Of a DNA stretch of 46,117 nucleotides, positions 33,671-42,067 are shown piece by piece. Source of the stretch: Burkholderiales bacterium (lineage in GTDB: Bacteria; Pseudomonadota; Gammaproteobacteria; Burkholderiales; Eutrophovitaceae); contig JAOEKQ010000011.1 in the NCBI GenBank assembly GCA_028379895.1, positions 1 to 46,117 on the forward strand, written 5' to 3'. Both the position numbers and the translations under genes were made by a program. Under the pieces are notes generated by a model that worked only from the letters and a program-made list of their open reading frames with translations, was not told where the DNA came from and did not search any database. The first letter of the stretch is position 1. Every line of letters begins with the position of its first letter.

Positions 33671-35308
33671 ATGGACCAGTCATTTCGTAATCTATTGATT
33701 CTAATACTCGGAATAACCTTCCTACTTTTGAGTGTCATTATGGATGCGATATTAGTAGACACGTTGGTCATTGCCAATGCGCTATTAATTGCAGGAGTGC
33801 TCGTAACCATCTCTGGCGTTTACCTACTTCGCGCTGAACTTAATCTATTTTTTAAAAAACAACGTGGTGAAGCGCTTGCCTGGTCAGTTGGGATGGTGGG
33901 GATTGTAGTTGCAATTTGCTACATATCAATTAAGTATCCCCTCCGGATAGATATGACTGAAGGGGATTTGTATTCATTATCTGCAGAAACTATTGATATG
34001 TTGGAAAGTCTGGAATCGCCTGTGCATGTCAGCTTTTTTCATGATCCTATGATGCGAGATACCGTCGAGTTCTACCAATTAATCGCTTCAAAATCAGACC
34101 AAGTCACAGTAGAATTTCATGATCCAATGCTTAACCCCTCCATTGCTCGGATGAAAGGTATTGAGTTTGCAGGTACGGCATTATTGGAAAGCGAAGGTCG
34201 TCAATTACAAGTTAATACACCCCATGAAAGTGATATTGCAAATGGTATTTTGAAGATTTCTAGAGGAATTCAACAAACAGTTTGCTTCTTGGATGGCCAC
34301 GGTGAGCCTGACCCCTTTAGTTTAGAACAGCATGATCATGTAGAAGGAGACAGCGGTCACGATCATGGGCTTGGAACGCAATATGTTCTACATGAGCGAC
34401 ACGGCATGGCAAAGTTACGTAACAGCTTAGAATCAATGAACTACGTCGTTAACAAGGTCACTTTGGCTCAAGGCAGAGGCACTAAAGAGGATTGCGCGGT
34501 ATTTATAGTTGCTGGACCTCAAACTGCTCTTATGCAATCTGAGGTCCAATGGATTGACCAATACATACAGGATGGAAATAACGTTCTATTCATGCTTGAT
34601 CCGTTCGTAACCACTGGCCTTGAACCCATCATTGAGAAATTAGGCGTCATCCTAAATGATAATTTAGTTCTTGATGAAGAAAGTCACTTCTGGGCTGATA
34701 TTTCATCACCGGCTGTAACAAAATACAATTTACACTCTATTACGGATAACCTAACGCTCACATTTTTTCCAGGGGTCCGATCGCTTTCCCCTACTAAAAT
34801 TCCGGTAGCTAACACAAAAGTTCGTCCGCTCATCAATACGTCTCGTAAAAGCTATGGAGAAACAGACATAACCGAACCGGGGTACAAAGAAGGAGTCGAT
34901 CCTAAGGGACCCTTAACGTTAATGGTTATCGTTAATCGTAATCCATATTATGGAAAGAATGCAGAAATCGCAATTAGGGAGTTACAAGAGGGCATTACCG
35001 ATAACAGCACTGCAGATAATATGTCCGAGGATTCCAAGGTAATCTCCTCTAGGATTGCGATAATCGGAGATTCAGATTTTGCAACTAACTCATTTTTCCA
35101 CGTCATGGGAAATGGAAAACTTCTATTAAGCACTATCAACTATCTAGCCGCACAAGAAAACCTAATTGGATTAGAACCAAAATCGCTTGATATCGCTAGA
35201 GTGAATTTGACCAACACACAAATGAAGGGAACTTTTGTTTTATCCATCATTCTGGTTCCAGCTCTGATGGCAATAATCGGCGTTGCAGTATGGTGGAGAA
35301 GACGATAA
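33671..35308 (+). CDS. GldG-like ABC-transport auxiliary protein with His-rich insert
   Basis: This 545-aa protein has two N-terminal membrane helices (about 8-27, 33-53), a third near 71-87, a large extracytoplasmic domain of the ABC-auxiliary/GldG type ('LYSLSAETIDMLESLESPVHVSFF', 'VCFLDGHGEPDP', 'FIVAGPQTALMQSEVQWIDQYI', 'IIGDSDFATNSFF') and one C-terminal helix (about 521-540) ending 'WWRRR'. Residues 221-244 are rich in His ('HDHVEGDSGHDHG', then 'HERH'). The His stretch may bind metal; this is inference. It ends overlapping the next start by one base. Confidence 0.87.
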   Translation: MDQSFRNLLILILGITFLLLSVIMDAILVDTLVIANALLIAGVLVTISGVYLLRAELNLFFKKQRGEALAWSVGMVGIVVAICYISIKYPLRIDMTEGDLYSLSAETIDMLESLESPVHVSFFHDPMMRDTVEFYQLIASKSDQVTVEFHDPMLNPSIARMKGIEFAGTALLESEGRQLQVNTPHESDIANGILKISRGIQQTVCFLDGHGEPDPFSLEQHDHVEGDSGHDHGLGTQYVLHERHGMAKLRNSLESMNYVVNKVTLAQGRGTKEDCAVFIVAGPQTALMQSEVQWIDQYIQDGNNVLFMLDPFVTTGLEPIIEKLGVILNDNLVLDEESHFWADISSPAVTKYNLHSITDNLTLTFFPGVRSLSPTKIPVANTKVRPLINTSRKSYGETDITEPGYKEGVDPKGPLTLMVIVNRNPYYGKNAEIAIRELQEGITDNSTADNMSEDSKVISSRIAIIGDSDFATNSFFHVMGNGKLLLSTINYLAAQENLIGLEPKSLDIARVNLTNTQMKGTFVLSIILVPALMAIIGVAVWWRRR

Positions 35309-35949
35309 TGCGTTCAAACTCGAATCTCAAAGTCGTCTGGGTCGTATTATTCTGGCTAGTTGCATTCATAGCGTTCATCAACCTAAACCAAAATAGCGAT
35401 GAAGCTACTGGGAGCCACGCTGGGCATAGCGACCACAAAAATATATTTGAGAGTGGAGCCTTACTTCCTGTTGGTCTCTCTGAAATTTTTTCTGTGGAAT
35501 TGGTCTTCCAGGGAAATTTGTATCTACTAGAAAAAGACGATTCTGGACGCTGGTACTATCATACCCACGGGACTACAAACGGAGTATTAGCCTCTCATGA
35601 GCACGTAGCGACACCGAATGAAAATGAAGCTATCGCGGTGTCGCTGATGGGATTAGAAAACGCCCGTGTCGAGAGGCGTCTTAAAACGAAAGAAAAAGAT
35701 GAATACGGTGTTACGAGGCCCTCTCTCATCTCACTTCTATACGGTTGGGATAAGTCACGACCCATTAGCCAGTTCGCGTTCGGTGATCTCGCAACAGACG
35801 GTCTCAGTCGATACATTCACCTAGTTGGGTCCGATCAAGTTGCAATGATCGCTGATTACCAATATGCCAATCTGATTGAATTAGTAGAGAAGATAGAAAC
35901 AATCAATCGAGAAGCCAATAGAGAAATATCAAAATCGCATTTAGACTAA
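35308..35949 (+). CDS. Small membrane-anchored His-rich protein of the Gld-type ABC operon
   Basis: This 213-aa protein from ATG 35308 overlaps the GldG-like stop by one base (TAATG). One N-terminal helix (about 8-26) anchors a periplasmic domain with His in 'SHAGHSDHK' (37-43) and 'YYHTHG...ASHEH' (85-99). In similar operons this place is often held by DUF4340 proteins; the small size and weak likeness mean this family is only suggested. Segments such as 'VERRLKTKEKDEYGVTRPSLISLLYG' region and 'RYIHLVGSDQVAMIADYQ' fit a beta-rich DUF4340-like fold. It probably acts with the transporter. Confidence 0.75.
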   Translation: MRSNSNLKVVWVVLFWLVAFIAFINLNQNSDEATGSHAGHSDHKNIFESGALLPVGLSEIFSVELVFQGNLYLLEKDDSGRWYYHTHGTTNGVLASHEHVATPNENEAIAVSLMGLENARVERRLKTKEKDEYGVTRPSLISLLYGWDKSRPISQFAFGDLATDGLSRYIHLVGSDQVAMIADYQYANLIELVEKIETINREANREISKSHLD

Positions 35950-36024
35950 TAACGATAAATAAAGATTGGTGTAAACTAATGCGTTTATAGGGTTTTCAGT
36001 CGGCGATTTTCAAAAAAAACAGAA

Positions 36025-37215
36025 ATGAACGAGCTAAACGGCAAACGTATTCTCCTCGGAGTAACAGGGGGTATTGCAGCATACAAGGCTGCTGAACTCG
36101 TCCGATTATTGACTAAAGAGGGGGCAGACGTTCGTGTTGTAATGACGAACTCTGGGACAGAATTTATTCCCCCCCTAACCCTACAAGCCTTGAGCGGGAA
36201 TCCAGTGCACACATCAATGTGGGATCAATCCATTCCAAATGGTATGCCCCATATCGAACTATCTAGAGATTGCGACCTAGTGCTAGTTGCCCCTGCGACC
36301 GCCAATTTTATGGCAAAGTTGGCTGCAGGGCGTGCAGATGACCTTTTGAGTACTTTATGTCTCGCTAGAGATTGTCCCCTTATTCTCGCGCCTGCGATGA
36401 ATAAACAAATGTGGGAAAACTCTTCCACACAAAGAAACTTGGACACCTTACTGCAAGACGGTATACATTTCGTGGGACCTGATAGCGGGATACAGGCATG
36501 CGGGGAGCAAGGTGCAGGCCGAATGAGTGAACCTGGACTTATTGCAAGTGAGATCATCTCATGGCTCCAACCAAAGCTCCTACAGGATAGAAATGTAGTA
36601 GTGACCGCAGGGCCGACTTATGAAGCCATTGACGCCGTGCGCGGCATAACAAACGCGAGTTCAGGGAAAATGGGGTATGCCGTCGCTCAAGCTGCCCGTG
36701 ATGCAGGCGCTAACGTTACACTTATTTCAGGTAAAACAAGCCTTGTACCACCGTCTCAAGCACGCTTCATCTCGATAATTTCGGCTAAAGACATGCTCGA
36801 CGCGGTGCTTAATGAAGTTGACCATGCCGACATTTTTATTTCAGTGGCGGCCGTCGCTGATTTTAGCGTTAGAAATCCAAGTGAGCGTAAAATAAAAAAA
36901 TCTCAACAAAAGCTTAATATTGAATTTGACGAAACACCAGACATTTTAAAAACTGTAGCCAGTCGAAAAAATCGTCCTTTTTGCGTTGGTTTTGCTGCAG
37001 AGAGTGAAGATGTTGAGGAGTATGCTAAGAAGAAAAGAATGGAAAAAGGAATTCCTCTCATCGTAGCTAACCTTGTTACTGAAGCCCTCAATAGCGACAC
37101 CAACTCCTTGATACTGATTGACGACGACGGATCGAAAACACTGCCTCCCAGCTCCAAATTAGAGCAAGCTCGACTGCTAATGACACACATAAGTCGCCTC
37201 ATAACGAAACAGTAG
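36025..37215 (+). CDS. coaBC: Bifunctional phosphopantothenoylcysteine decarboxylase / synthase (CoaBC)
   Basis: This 396-aa protein makes phosphopantetheine from phosphopantothenate in CoA synthesis. The N-terminal flavin-dependent decarboxylase has 'GVTGGIAAYKAAELVRLL', 'APATANFMAKLA', 'APAMNKQMW' and the catalytic Cys in 'QACGEQGAGRMSEP'. The C-terminal synthase has 'VTAGPTYEAIDAVRGITNASSGKMG'-type nucleotide binding and 'AAVADFSVRNPSERKIKK'. dut follows after 6 bp, a common pairing. Confidence 0.96.
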   Translation: MNELNGKRILLGVTGGIAAYKAAELVRLLTKEGADVRVVMTNSGTEFIPPLTLQALSGNPVHTSMWDQSIPNGMPHIELSRDCDLVLVAPATANFMAKLAAGRADDLLSTLCLARDCPLILAPAMNKQMWENSSTQRNLDTLLQDGIHFVGPDSGIQACGEQGAGRMSEPGLIASEIISWLQPKLLQDRNVVVTAGPTYEAIDAVRGITNASSGKMGYAVAQAARDAGANVTLISGKTSLVPPSQARFISIISAKDMLDAVLNEVDHADIFISVAAVADFSVRNPSERKIKKSQQKLNIEFDETPDILKTVASRKNRPFCVGFAAESEDVEEYAKKKRMEKGIPLIVANLVTEALNSDTNSLILIDDDGSKTLPPSSKLEQARLLMTHISRLITKQ

Positions 37216-37221
37216 AGATCA

Positions 37222-37671
37222 ATGAACAAAATAGACATCAAAATTATAGACCCAAGAGTTAAGGGCCAACTACCAATATACTCAACACCGGGTTCTGCAG
37301 GACTGGACCTAAGAGCATGCATCGATAGTGACCAGACAGTTGAGCCAGGTCAGACAATATTGGTGCCAACTGGTTTTGCCCTTAATATAAAAAATCCGAA
37401 ATACGCGGCTGTAATTCTTCCCCGATCGGGACTTGGGCACAAACACGGAATTGTCCTTGGAAACCTAATCGGTCTTATAGATTCGGATTATCAGGGTCAA
37501 ATTATGGTGTCTGTTTGGAATAGAGGTTCAGACTCATTTAATATCGCACCAATGGACCGAATTGCTCAGTTGGTAATGATTCCTATAGTGCAGGTTGAGT
37601 TTAATGTAGTAAGTGATTTTGACGAAACCATTCGGGCTTCCGGGGGATTTGGAAGCACCGGCAACCAATAA
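37222..37671 (+). CDS. dut: dUTP diphosphatase
   Basis: This 149-aa trimeric dUTPase hydrolyses dUTP to dUMP, keeping uracil out of DNA. All five motifs are present: 'GSAGLDLRA' (I), '[11 protein letters not shown]' (II), '[11 protein letters not shown]' (III, catalytic Asp), '[10 protein letters not shown]' (IV) and 'SGGFGSTG' at the C-terminus (V). The stop codon runs into the A tract of a bidirectional terminator. Confidence 0.97.
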   Translation: MNKIDIKIIDPRVKGQLPIYSTPGSAGLDLRACIDSDQTVEPGQTILVPTGFALNIKNPKYAAVILPRSGLGHKHGIVLGNLIGLIDSDYQGQIMVSVWNRGSDSFNIAPMDRIAQLVMIPIVQVEFNVVSDFDETIRASGGFGSTGNQ

Positions 37672-37699
37672 AAAAAACCGGCTTATGGCCGGTTTTTTT
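37671..37699. terminator. Bidirectional intrinsic terminator (dut / xoxG)
   Basis: An A tract plus CCGGC pairs with GCCGG plus a seven-T tract around loop TTATG. The perfect, symmetric stem ends both the coaBC-dut operon and the converging xoxJ-xoxG operon. Confidence 0.93.
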
Positions 37700-37718
37700 G
37701 CCTGCTATTCAGCTCTGC

Positions 37719-38267
37719 TTAATCTGGAAAAACCATTACCTCTTCTTTGATGGAAGAATCCTTGATTTCGCCCAGGGCAATGCGTCGCGTTTCTTCAGAC
37801 CGCATATAGGCGACTATTGAGAGAATGTCCATCCCAGAAATCGTTGTACCAAATGCACCCATCGCACCGCCTACGCTTTTATTGGTGATACCGATAGAAA
37901 TAGTGGTCAAAATGGCCATGTTGCTATTCGCAGAATATGCGAACTTTCCGCACGTCAAGCAAGGTCCTTTGCCGCCCTTACCTTGGCCCCCATGACAGAA
38001 TGAACACCTTCGGTCGTACCACTCTCGACCATTTTGCACTAAGCAATCTTTTTCAATTTCCAACGCTAAGTCGGCTTCGCTGCTTTGATGCATCGTCCCA
38101 GAGTATGGCTGATCAATACACTCTTGTGTAAGCGTTTGATCTACTAACATAGATTCTTGAGCGTAGACGTTACCTACGCCCACGTTTGTTAAAAATCCGA
38201 TTCCAACGACGGCAACAGCTAGCCCGCTGAAACGCCGATAGAGTGATTTAAGTGAAATACTCAACAT
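37719..38267 (-). CDS. xoxG: Cytochrome c of the XoxG type, with an extra CxxC
   Basis: This 182-aa exported cytochrome (membrane-spanning signal about 13-36, cleavage near 'VYAQ') has one c-type heme site, 'CSFCH' at 88-92. The likely Met ligand is Met136 ('GGAMGAFG') or Met146. It resembles the electron acceptors XoxG/cytochrome cL of PQQ methanol dehydrogenases. Unusually, a second pair 'CLTC' (103-106) lies just after the heme site without a following His. GGAGG lies about 9 nt before the ATG, and the gene is 42 bp after xoxJ. Confidence 0.85.
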   Translation of the reverse strand: MLSISLKSLYRRFSGLAVAVVGIGFLTNVGVGNVYAQESMLVDQTLTQECIDQPYSGTMHQSSEADLALEIEKDCLVQNGREWYDRRCSFCHGGQGKGGKGPCLTCGKFAYSANSNMAILTTISIGITNKSVGGAMGAFGTTISGMDILSIVAYMRSEETRRIALGEIKDSSIKEEVMVFPD

Positions 38268-38309
38268 TACTTCTTACCTCCCCGCTCAGTTGATTTACCG
38301 CGTATGTTC

Positions 38310-39185
38310 TTACTCTTCCAACGGAGGAAAGTATGGAACATCGTACTTTTCTACTATTCTAGCTATTGTACCGTTTTCAGTTAATGTCTCAATACCCTTA
38401 TTAACAAAATCTAGTAGAGTTTTATCCTGTTTTCGCACAACGAATTTGAGGTCCCATAATTGCTGGCCCAAACCATCGCCGACAAAGTCTTCTCCTACTG
38501 CGTCATATAGTGCAGCAGCACTGTAATTTGCAGATAGAGTAAAAGTTGCTTCCGGATGAATACGTTTTGCTTGTGCTGGAGCGTGAGAAAACACAATAGC
38601 TACGTCCGTTTCCCCTCTGACCATATCTCGCATCACTCGCGCATTGTCCGCTTGCAAGGCACGCTTGATGTCCCGGTCATGCAACCACGCATCCATGGGA
38701 GTGGACATTTGTACACCTATGGGTATTCCTGCCCCTATAATTTCTTGAATAGTTAAGTTCGCAGCCTCATTTTGCGTCACCATAACGTATCCCACAGCCA
38801 TATAAGCTTGAGTGAACTTCATTTGCCCCATTAATACGTCATCTTCACCGTTATCCCCTACACCGGCAAATAAATGACATCTTCCTTTCAGAATAGAATT
38901 TCTAAGCGCGCGTGACATGCCACCTCGGGTACCCGTATCAGCCCATGACATCTCTAGCTCAAAACCTCCTAGCTTCGCTAGCTCACCCATGATTTCCACA
39001 TCGAACCCCGGTGGAGTAACGTTTTTAACTGAATACGGATATGAATAGGGATCAGCGCACACCGTCATCTTGCCTCGTTCTTGAATTTTTTCGAAAGTAC
39101 TCTGTACCTCATTCGCTGAGCCAAGCAGCGGCAGCGAGCCGAACGCGATACCAATTAAAACTTTTAACCATTTATGATTTAACAA
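38310..39185 (-). CDS. xoxJ: XoxJ-like periplasmic binding protein
   Basis: This 291-aa protein with a signal peptide ('VLIGIAFGSLPLLGSA') has a family-3 solute-binding fold: 'RGKMTVCADPYSYPYS', 'PPGFDVEIMGELAKLGG', 'TDVAIVFSHAPAQA'. It matches the XoxJ/MoxJ group found with methanol dehydrogenases, thought to help mature or activate the enzyme rather than import a solute; no ABC transporter genes accompany it. The start is TTG 39185, with GGGAGA 5 nt upstream. It follows xoxF by 230 bp but is behind a terminator, so it may have its own promoter. Confidence 0.88.
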   Translation of the reverse strand: MLNHKWLKVLIGIAFGSLPLLGSANEVQSTFEKIQERGKMTVCADPYSYPYSVKNVTPPGFDVEIMGELAKLGGFELEMSWADTGTRGGMSRALRNSILKGRCHLFAGVGDNGEDDVLMGQMKFTQAYMAVGYVMVTQNEAANLTIQEIIGAGIPIGVQMSTPMDAWLHDRDIKRALQADNARVMRDMVRGETDVAIVFSHAPAQAKRIHPEATFTLSANYSAAALYDAVGEDFVGDGLGQQLWDLKFVVRKQDKTLLDFVNKGIETLTENGTIARIVEKYDVPYFPPLEE

Positions 39186-39333
39186 AGCTATCTCCCGGAA
39201 ACTGTAGTTGACCCTAAGAAAGATCGATTTACGTCACCTTAGTTCAGACTATTTTAAGTAATAAACACTTACGGACTCTTATCTCCGTTTAATGATTGAT
39301 AGTTCTATGATCATCCATTTTTACGACTATACT

Positions 39334-39367
39334 TATAAAAAACAAGGGAGGGCTAAAAAGCCCTCCC
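39334..39367 (-). terminator. Intrinsic terminator after xoxF
   Basis: On the minus strand GGGAGGGCT and AGCCCTCCC pair perfectly around a four-base loop, then TTG and a T run follow. It is 49 bp after the xoxF stop and separates xoxF from xoxJ-xoxG, so read-through or a second promoter must supply xoxJG. The rest of the 230-bp gap shows no gene. Confidence 0.9.
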
Positions 39368-39415
39368 CCATTTAGCTCTTACAACTACTTCTCAGTAGTG
39401 TCTAAACAGTCACTT

Positions 39416-41158
39416 TTAGTTAACTGAGAAGACCATTAAGCCACCACCTTTGGTGTGTGTCTTAAGGAAGTTTGCGTAGTAGAGAGGCCAGATACCACCA
39501 CCACCAGCACCGTATACGATGGCAACATACTGCCTGCCATCCATGGTGTATGTAGTTGGGTTACCGTGGATTCCTGTACCAACGTTGAATGACCATAGGT
39601 GTTCACCTGTCTCGTCATTAACAGCGTTGAAACGACCCTCTGGATCACCGTAAAAAGCTAGTCCACCCGCAGTGCTCAAAAGACCACTTGTTGCAGGCCA
39701 GCTCTGTGACTTAGTCCAAGCAAGCTTACCAGTAGCAACATCAAACGCCTTAATCAAGCCAGCGCCAGCATTGAACGTAATAACCTTAGCACCTAAGAAC
39801 CACTCACCACGCTTCCACTCCATCTTCTTAGCCTGGAGATCCATCGTGAAGTTGTAGATTGGTACATAAGCCATCTTAGTTCGAAGGCTAACTGAGAGTG
39901 GATGCCACTCTTTACCGCCGTCAAGCGATGGTGCAATGTTTTGGGTTACACGATCATAAACAACATCCATTTCTGGGTAGTTGAATACTGGTCGGCAATT
40001 TCCATTTTCTGGACTGATTGGCTCTTTGATCCAGTTAACATCATTCATTACCGTAGCCCATAGGCACACCATCTCGTTGCCTGAAGCAGTTTTCACAGTG
40101 TTTCGACGGTCAATACCATAGATATGTCCGTTTCTGTCGCCGTGAACGAATAGCTTCTTACCACCAAGGTCAATCTGAACATTCTCGTTCACGCCGTCAT
40201 AATCGTATGGATCATTTGGTGTGTACTGGAAGTATCGATCGATTTTTCCTGAGTCAGCATCAACAACGAGTGTTGAGTTCGAGAAGAGGTTATCTCCTGG
40301 ACGAACGTGACGGTCAAAGTCAGGACCCGGGTTTCCAACTGGCCAGAAAAGCTGGTTGGTTTCTTTATCATAAGACCCAGTAATCCATGTTGATCCACCA
40401 CCGTACTTCCAAGAATCACCACCCCATGTATCGTTACCAGGCTCGCCCGGTCCAGGAATAGTGTATGTCTTCCAAGCTGGAGCGCCAGTATCTGCATCAA
40501 TTGCAGCTAACCAGCCACGAACACCGTATTCTGCACCTGCAGTACCGAAAACAATTTTTCCGTTAACAGCAAGTGGCATAATGGTGAATGTTTCAGCGTA
40601 GGTGTAATCGCCAATCTTCTTATCCCAAACAACATCGCCTGTTTGGTTGTCTAGAGCAACAACGTGAGCATCTAATGTCGCGAGATATACTTTATTTTTG
40701 TATACCGCAACACCACGGTTCACAACGTCACAACACAACTTAGGGAATACGTCACCTGGGAGCTCTCGCTCATATTTCCAGAGAATATCGCCCGTTGCGC
40801 CATTCACAGCGATAACGCGGTTGAATGAAGTCGTTACGTAGAGAGTACCGTTTACTGCAACAGCCTGGCTGTCTTGACCTTCGAGAATACCGAATGACAA
40901 GTTCCAAGATGGTGTTAATGTTTTCACGTTATCACGATTAATCTGTGACAACTGGCTGTAGCGGGTCATTTGATAATCTTTCCCGTAATGCAACCAGTTC
41001 TGTGAATCGACGTCAGCGTTCATCAACATATCGTCTGTTACATAGTTTGGATAGAGAGTAGACTCTAGTCTATCCACACCAATAGCAGAAGCCATGCTGG
41101 TGGCGCCTAACATAGCTAGTGCGGCTGTTGAGACCGCTACGCGCTTAAAGTTATGCAT
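39416..41158 (-). CDS. xoxF: Lanthanide-dependent PQQ methanol dehydrogenase XoxF
   Basis: This 580-aa periplasmic quinoprotein oxidises methanol, and often other alcohols or formaldehyde, passing electrons to XoxG. After the signal peptide (ends 'SMASA') come eight-bladed propeller repeats. Visible active-site features: the vicinal Cys142-Cys143 disulfide ('KLCCDVV'), metal ligands Glu210 ('GAEYGVRG') and Asn276 ('GNPGPD'), catalytic Asp319 and the extra Asp321 in 'PYDYDGVNEN'. The second Asp, an Ala in calcium MxaF, marks lanthanide use. ATG 41158 is chosen because GGGAGGTG lies 6 nt upstream. Confidence 0.97.
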   Translation of the reverse strand: MHNFKRVAVSTAALAMLGATSMASAIGVDRLESTLYPNYVTDDMLMNADVDSQNWLHYGKDYQMTRYSQLSQINRDNVKTLTPSWNLSFGILEGQDSQAVAVNGTLYVTTSFNRVIAVNGATGDILWKYERELPGDVFPKLCCDVVNRGVAVYKNKVYLATLDAHVVALDNQTGDVVWDKKIGDYTYAETFTIMPLAVNGKIVFGTAGAEYGVRGWLAAIDADTGAPAWKTYTIPGPGEPGNDTWGGDSWKYGGGSTWITGSYDKETNQLFWPVGNPGPDFDRHVRPGDNLFSNSTLVVDADSGKIDRYFQYTPNDPYDYDGVNENVQIDLGGKKLFVHGDRNGHIYGIDRRNTVKTASGNEMVCLWATVMNDVNWIKEPISPENGNCRPVFNYPEMDVVYDRVTQNIAPSLDGGKEWHPLSVSLRTKMAYVPIYNFTMDLQAKKMEWKRGEWFLGAKVITFNAGAGLIKAFDVATGKLAWTKSQSWPATSGLLSTAGGLAFYGDPEGRFNAVNDETGEHLWSFNVGTGIHGNPTTYTMDGRQYVAIVYGAGGGGIWPLYYANFLKTHTKGGGLMVFSVN

Positions 41159-41189
41159 GTAATACACCTCCCAATTGAGACAACCCAAT

Positions 41190-41230
41190 AGATGACTTTT
41201 GAATCGAACCTTATAGGCTTCGAGTCATCT
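41190..41230 (-). promoter_or_regulatory. Long imperfect hairpin in the xoxF leader
   Basis: AGATGACT (41190-41197) pairs with AGTCATCT (41223-41230). Inside, CGAACCT pairs with AGG-c-TTCG around a TAT loop, leaving a one-sided bulge of about seven bases. It lies 17 nt upstream of the xoxF ribosome-binding site (41165-41172) and would form in the xoxF transcript. It may influence translation or RNA stability. Confidence 0.5.
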
Positions 41231-41288
41231 TTTGAGTCTGGTTTAGTTTGTTTAGTTAACTAGTTTCAAACCACTTACTTGAGGTTTA

Positions 41289-41316
41289 ATCCTAACCTAG
41301 CGAAACACTAAGTCAA
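41289..41316 (-). promoter_or_regulatory. Candidate xoxF promoter, proximal
   Basis: On the minus strand TTGACT (41316-41311) and TAGGAT (41294-41289) are 16 bp apart. It is weaker at -10 than the strongest consensus and competes with the distal candidate at 41340-41368. It would give a leader of about 125 nt. Confidence 0.4.
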
Positions 41317-41339
41317 AAATGTAAACCTCTCGTACCTAA

Positions 41340-41368
41340 AAGGTAGTAGAACCTACTGCTTGTGTCAA
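41340..41368 (-). promoter_or_regulatory. Candidate xoxF promoter, distal, with overlapping dyads
   Basis: On the minus strand a perfect -35 TTGACA (41368-41363) is 17 bp from TACCTT (41345-41340). Two short inverted repeats overlap it: AGTAG-gtt-CTACT and TACCT-ttt-AGGTA, which could be operator sites. A start near 41333 would give a leader of about 175 nt. The 413-bp xoxF/DUF192 interval holds these elements and no gene. Confidence 0.45.
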
Positions 41369-41571
41369 TATATGGGCATGATTATTTCCATATAAAGAAT
41401 CATCTAGAATACCAAAAAAAGGTCCAATGATGCGGCGCAACAAATTAATTACTACTTACTACATTGAAACTACATAATCATTTAACGGGTATCAAACCCT
41501 ATTCAAAACGAGAAAAATAATACTGAACAAAGCATGCATTTAAGTGCATAAAATTAAAAAAGAGACAAAAA

Positions 41572-42039
41572 ATGAAAACAACTATTGATTTCAATTGGAT
41601 AATGGGTTTTGTGTTGGTATTTATTCTTGCGACGCACAATCAGAATTTAATCGCAGACCCGTTAATTACGTATCCGATTACCATTAACGATATGAAGCTT
41701 AGGGTAGAGGTAGCCAATGAACCTGATAGTCGGGCTCAAGGTCTCATGAACCGACAATTTTTGGCCCAACATGGGGGAATGGTTTTTGTCTTTCCTACCG
41801 AGCGAAATTTCTCGATATGGATGAAAAATACACTAATCGACTTAACGGTTATCTTTGCAAATAAAGACGGTCGCATCATCAACATCGAGCACATGAAAAG
41901 AAATACACTAATTTCCCACAGACCATCAAGACCCGCGATGTTCGCCCTTGAGGTTAGTCAGGACTCCCCTGTCGCTAAGGGAGTAGAACCCGGTGACTAT
42001 ATTTTGGGGTTGAAAAAAATACCCTCGGCTAAAGACTAA
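41572..42039 (+). CDS. DUF192 exported protein
   Basis: This 155-aa protein has an N-terminal hydrophobic export segment (about 9-25) and a DUF192 domain: 'EVANEPDSRAQGLMNRQFLA', 'GMVFVFPTERNFSIWMKNTLIDLTVIF' region, 'EVSQDSPVAKGVEPGDYILGL'. The fold is known but the function is not. It is divergent from xoxF and converges with the SGNH hydrolase gene, leaving a 28-bp gap with no terminator. Confidence 0.87.
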   Translation: MKTTIDFNWIMGFVLVFILATHNQNLIADPLITYPITINDMKLRVEVANEPDSRAQGLMNRQFLAQHGGMVFVFPTERNFSIWMKNTLIDLTVIFANKDGRIINIEHMKRNTLISHRPSRPAMFALEVSQDSPVAKGVEPGDYILGLKKIPSAKD

Positions 42040-42067
42040 AGATTATTAGTTCACCTTGGTATTCTGA

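Noticed and set aside
36903..37322. Minus-strand frame of 139 codons across the coaBC/dut junction
   Set aside because: It runs antisense to two well-conserved genes and has no recognisable motif.
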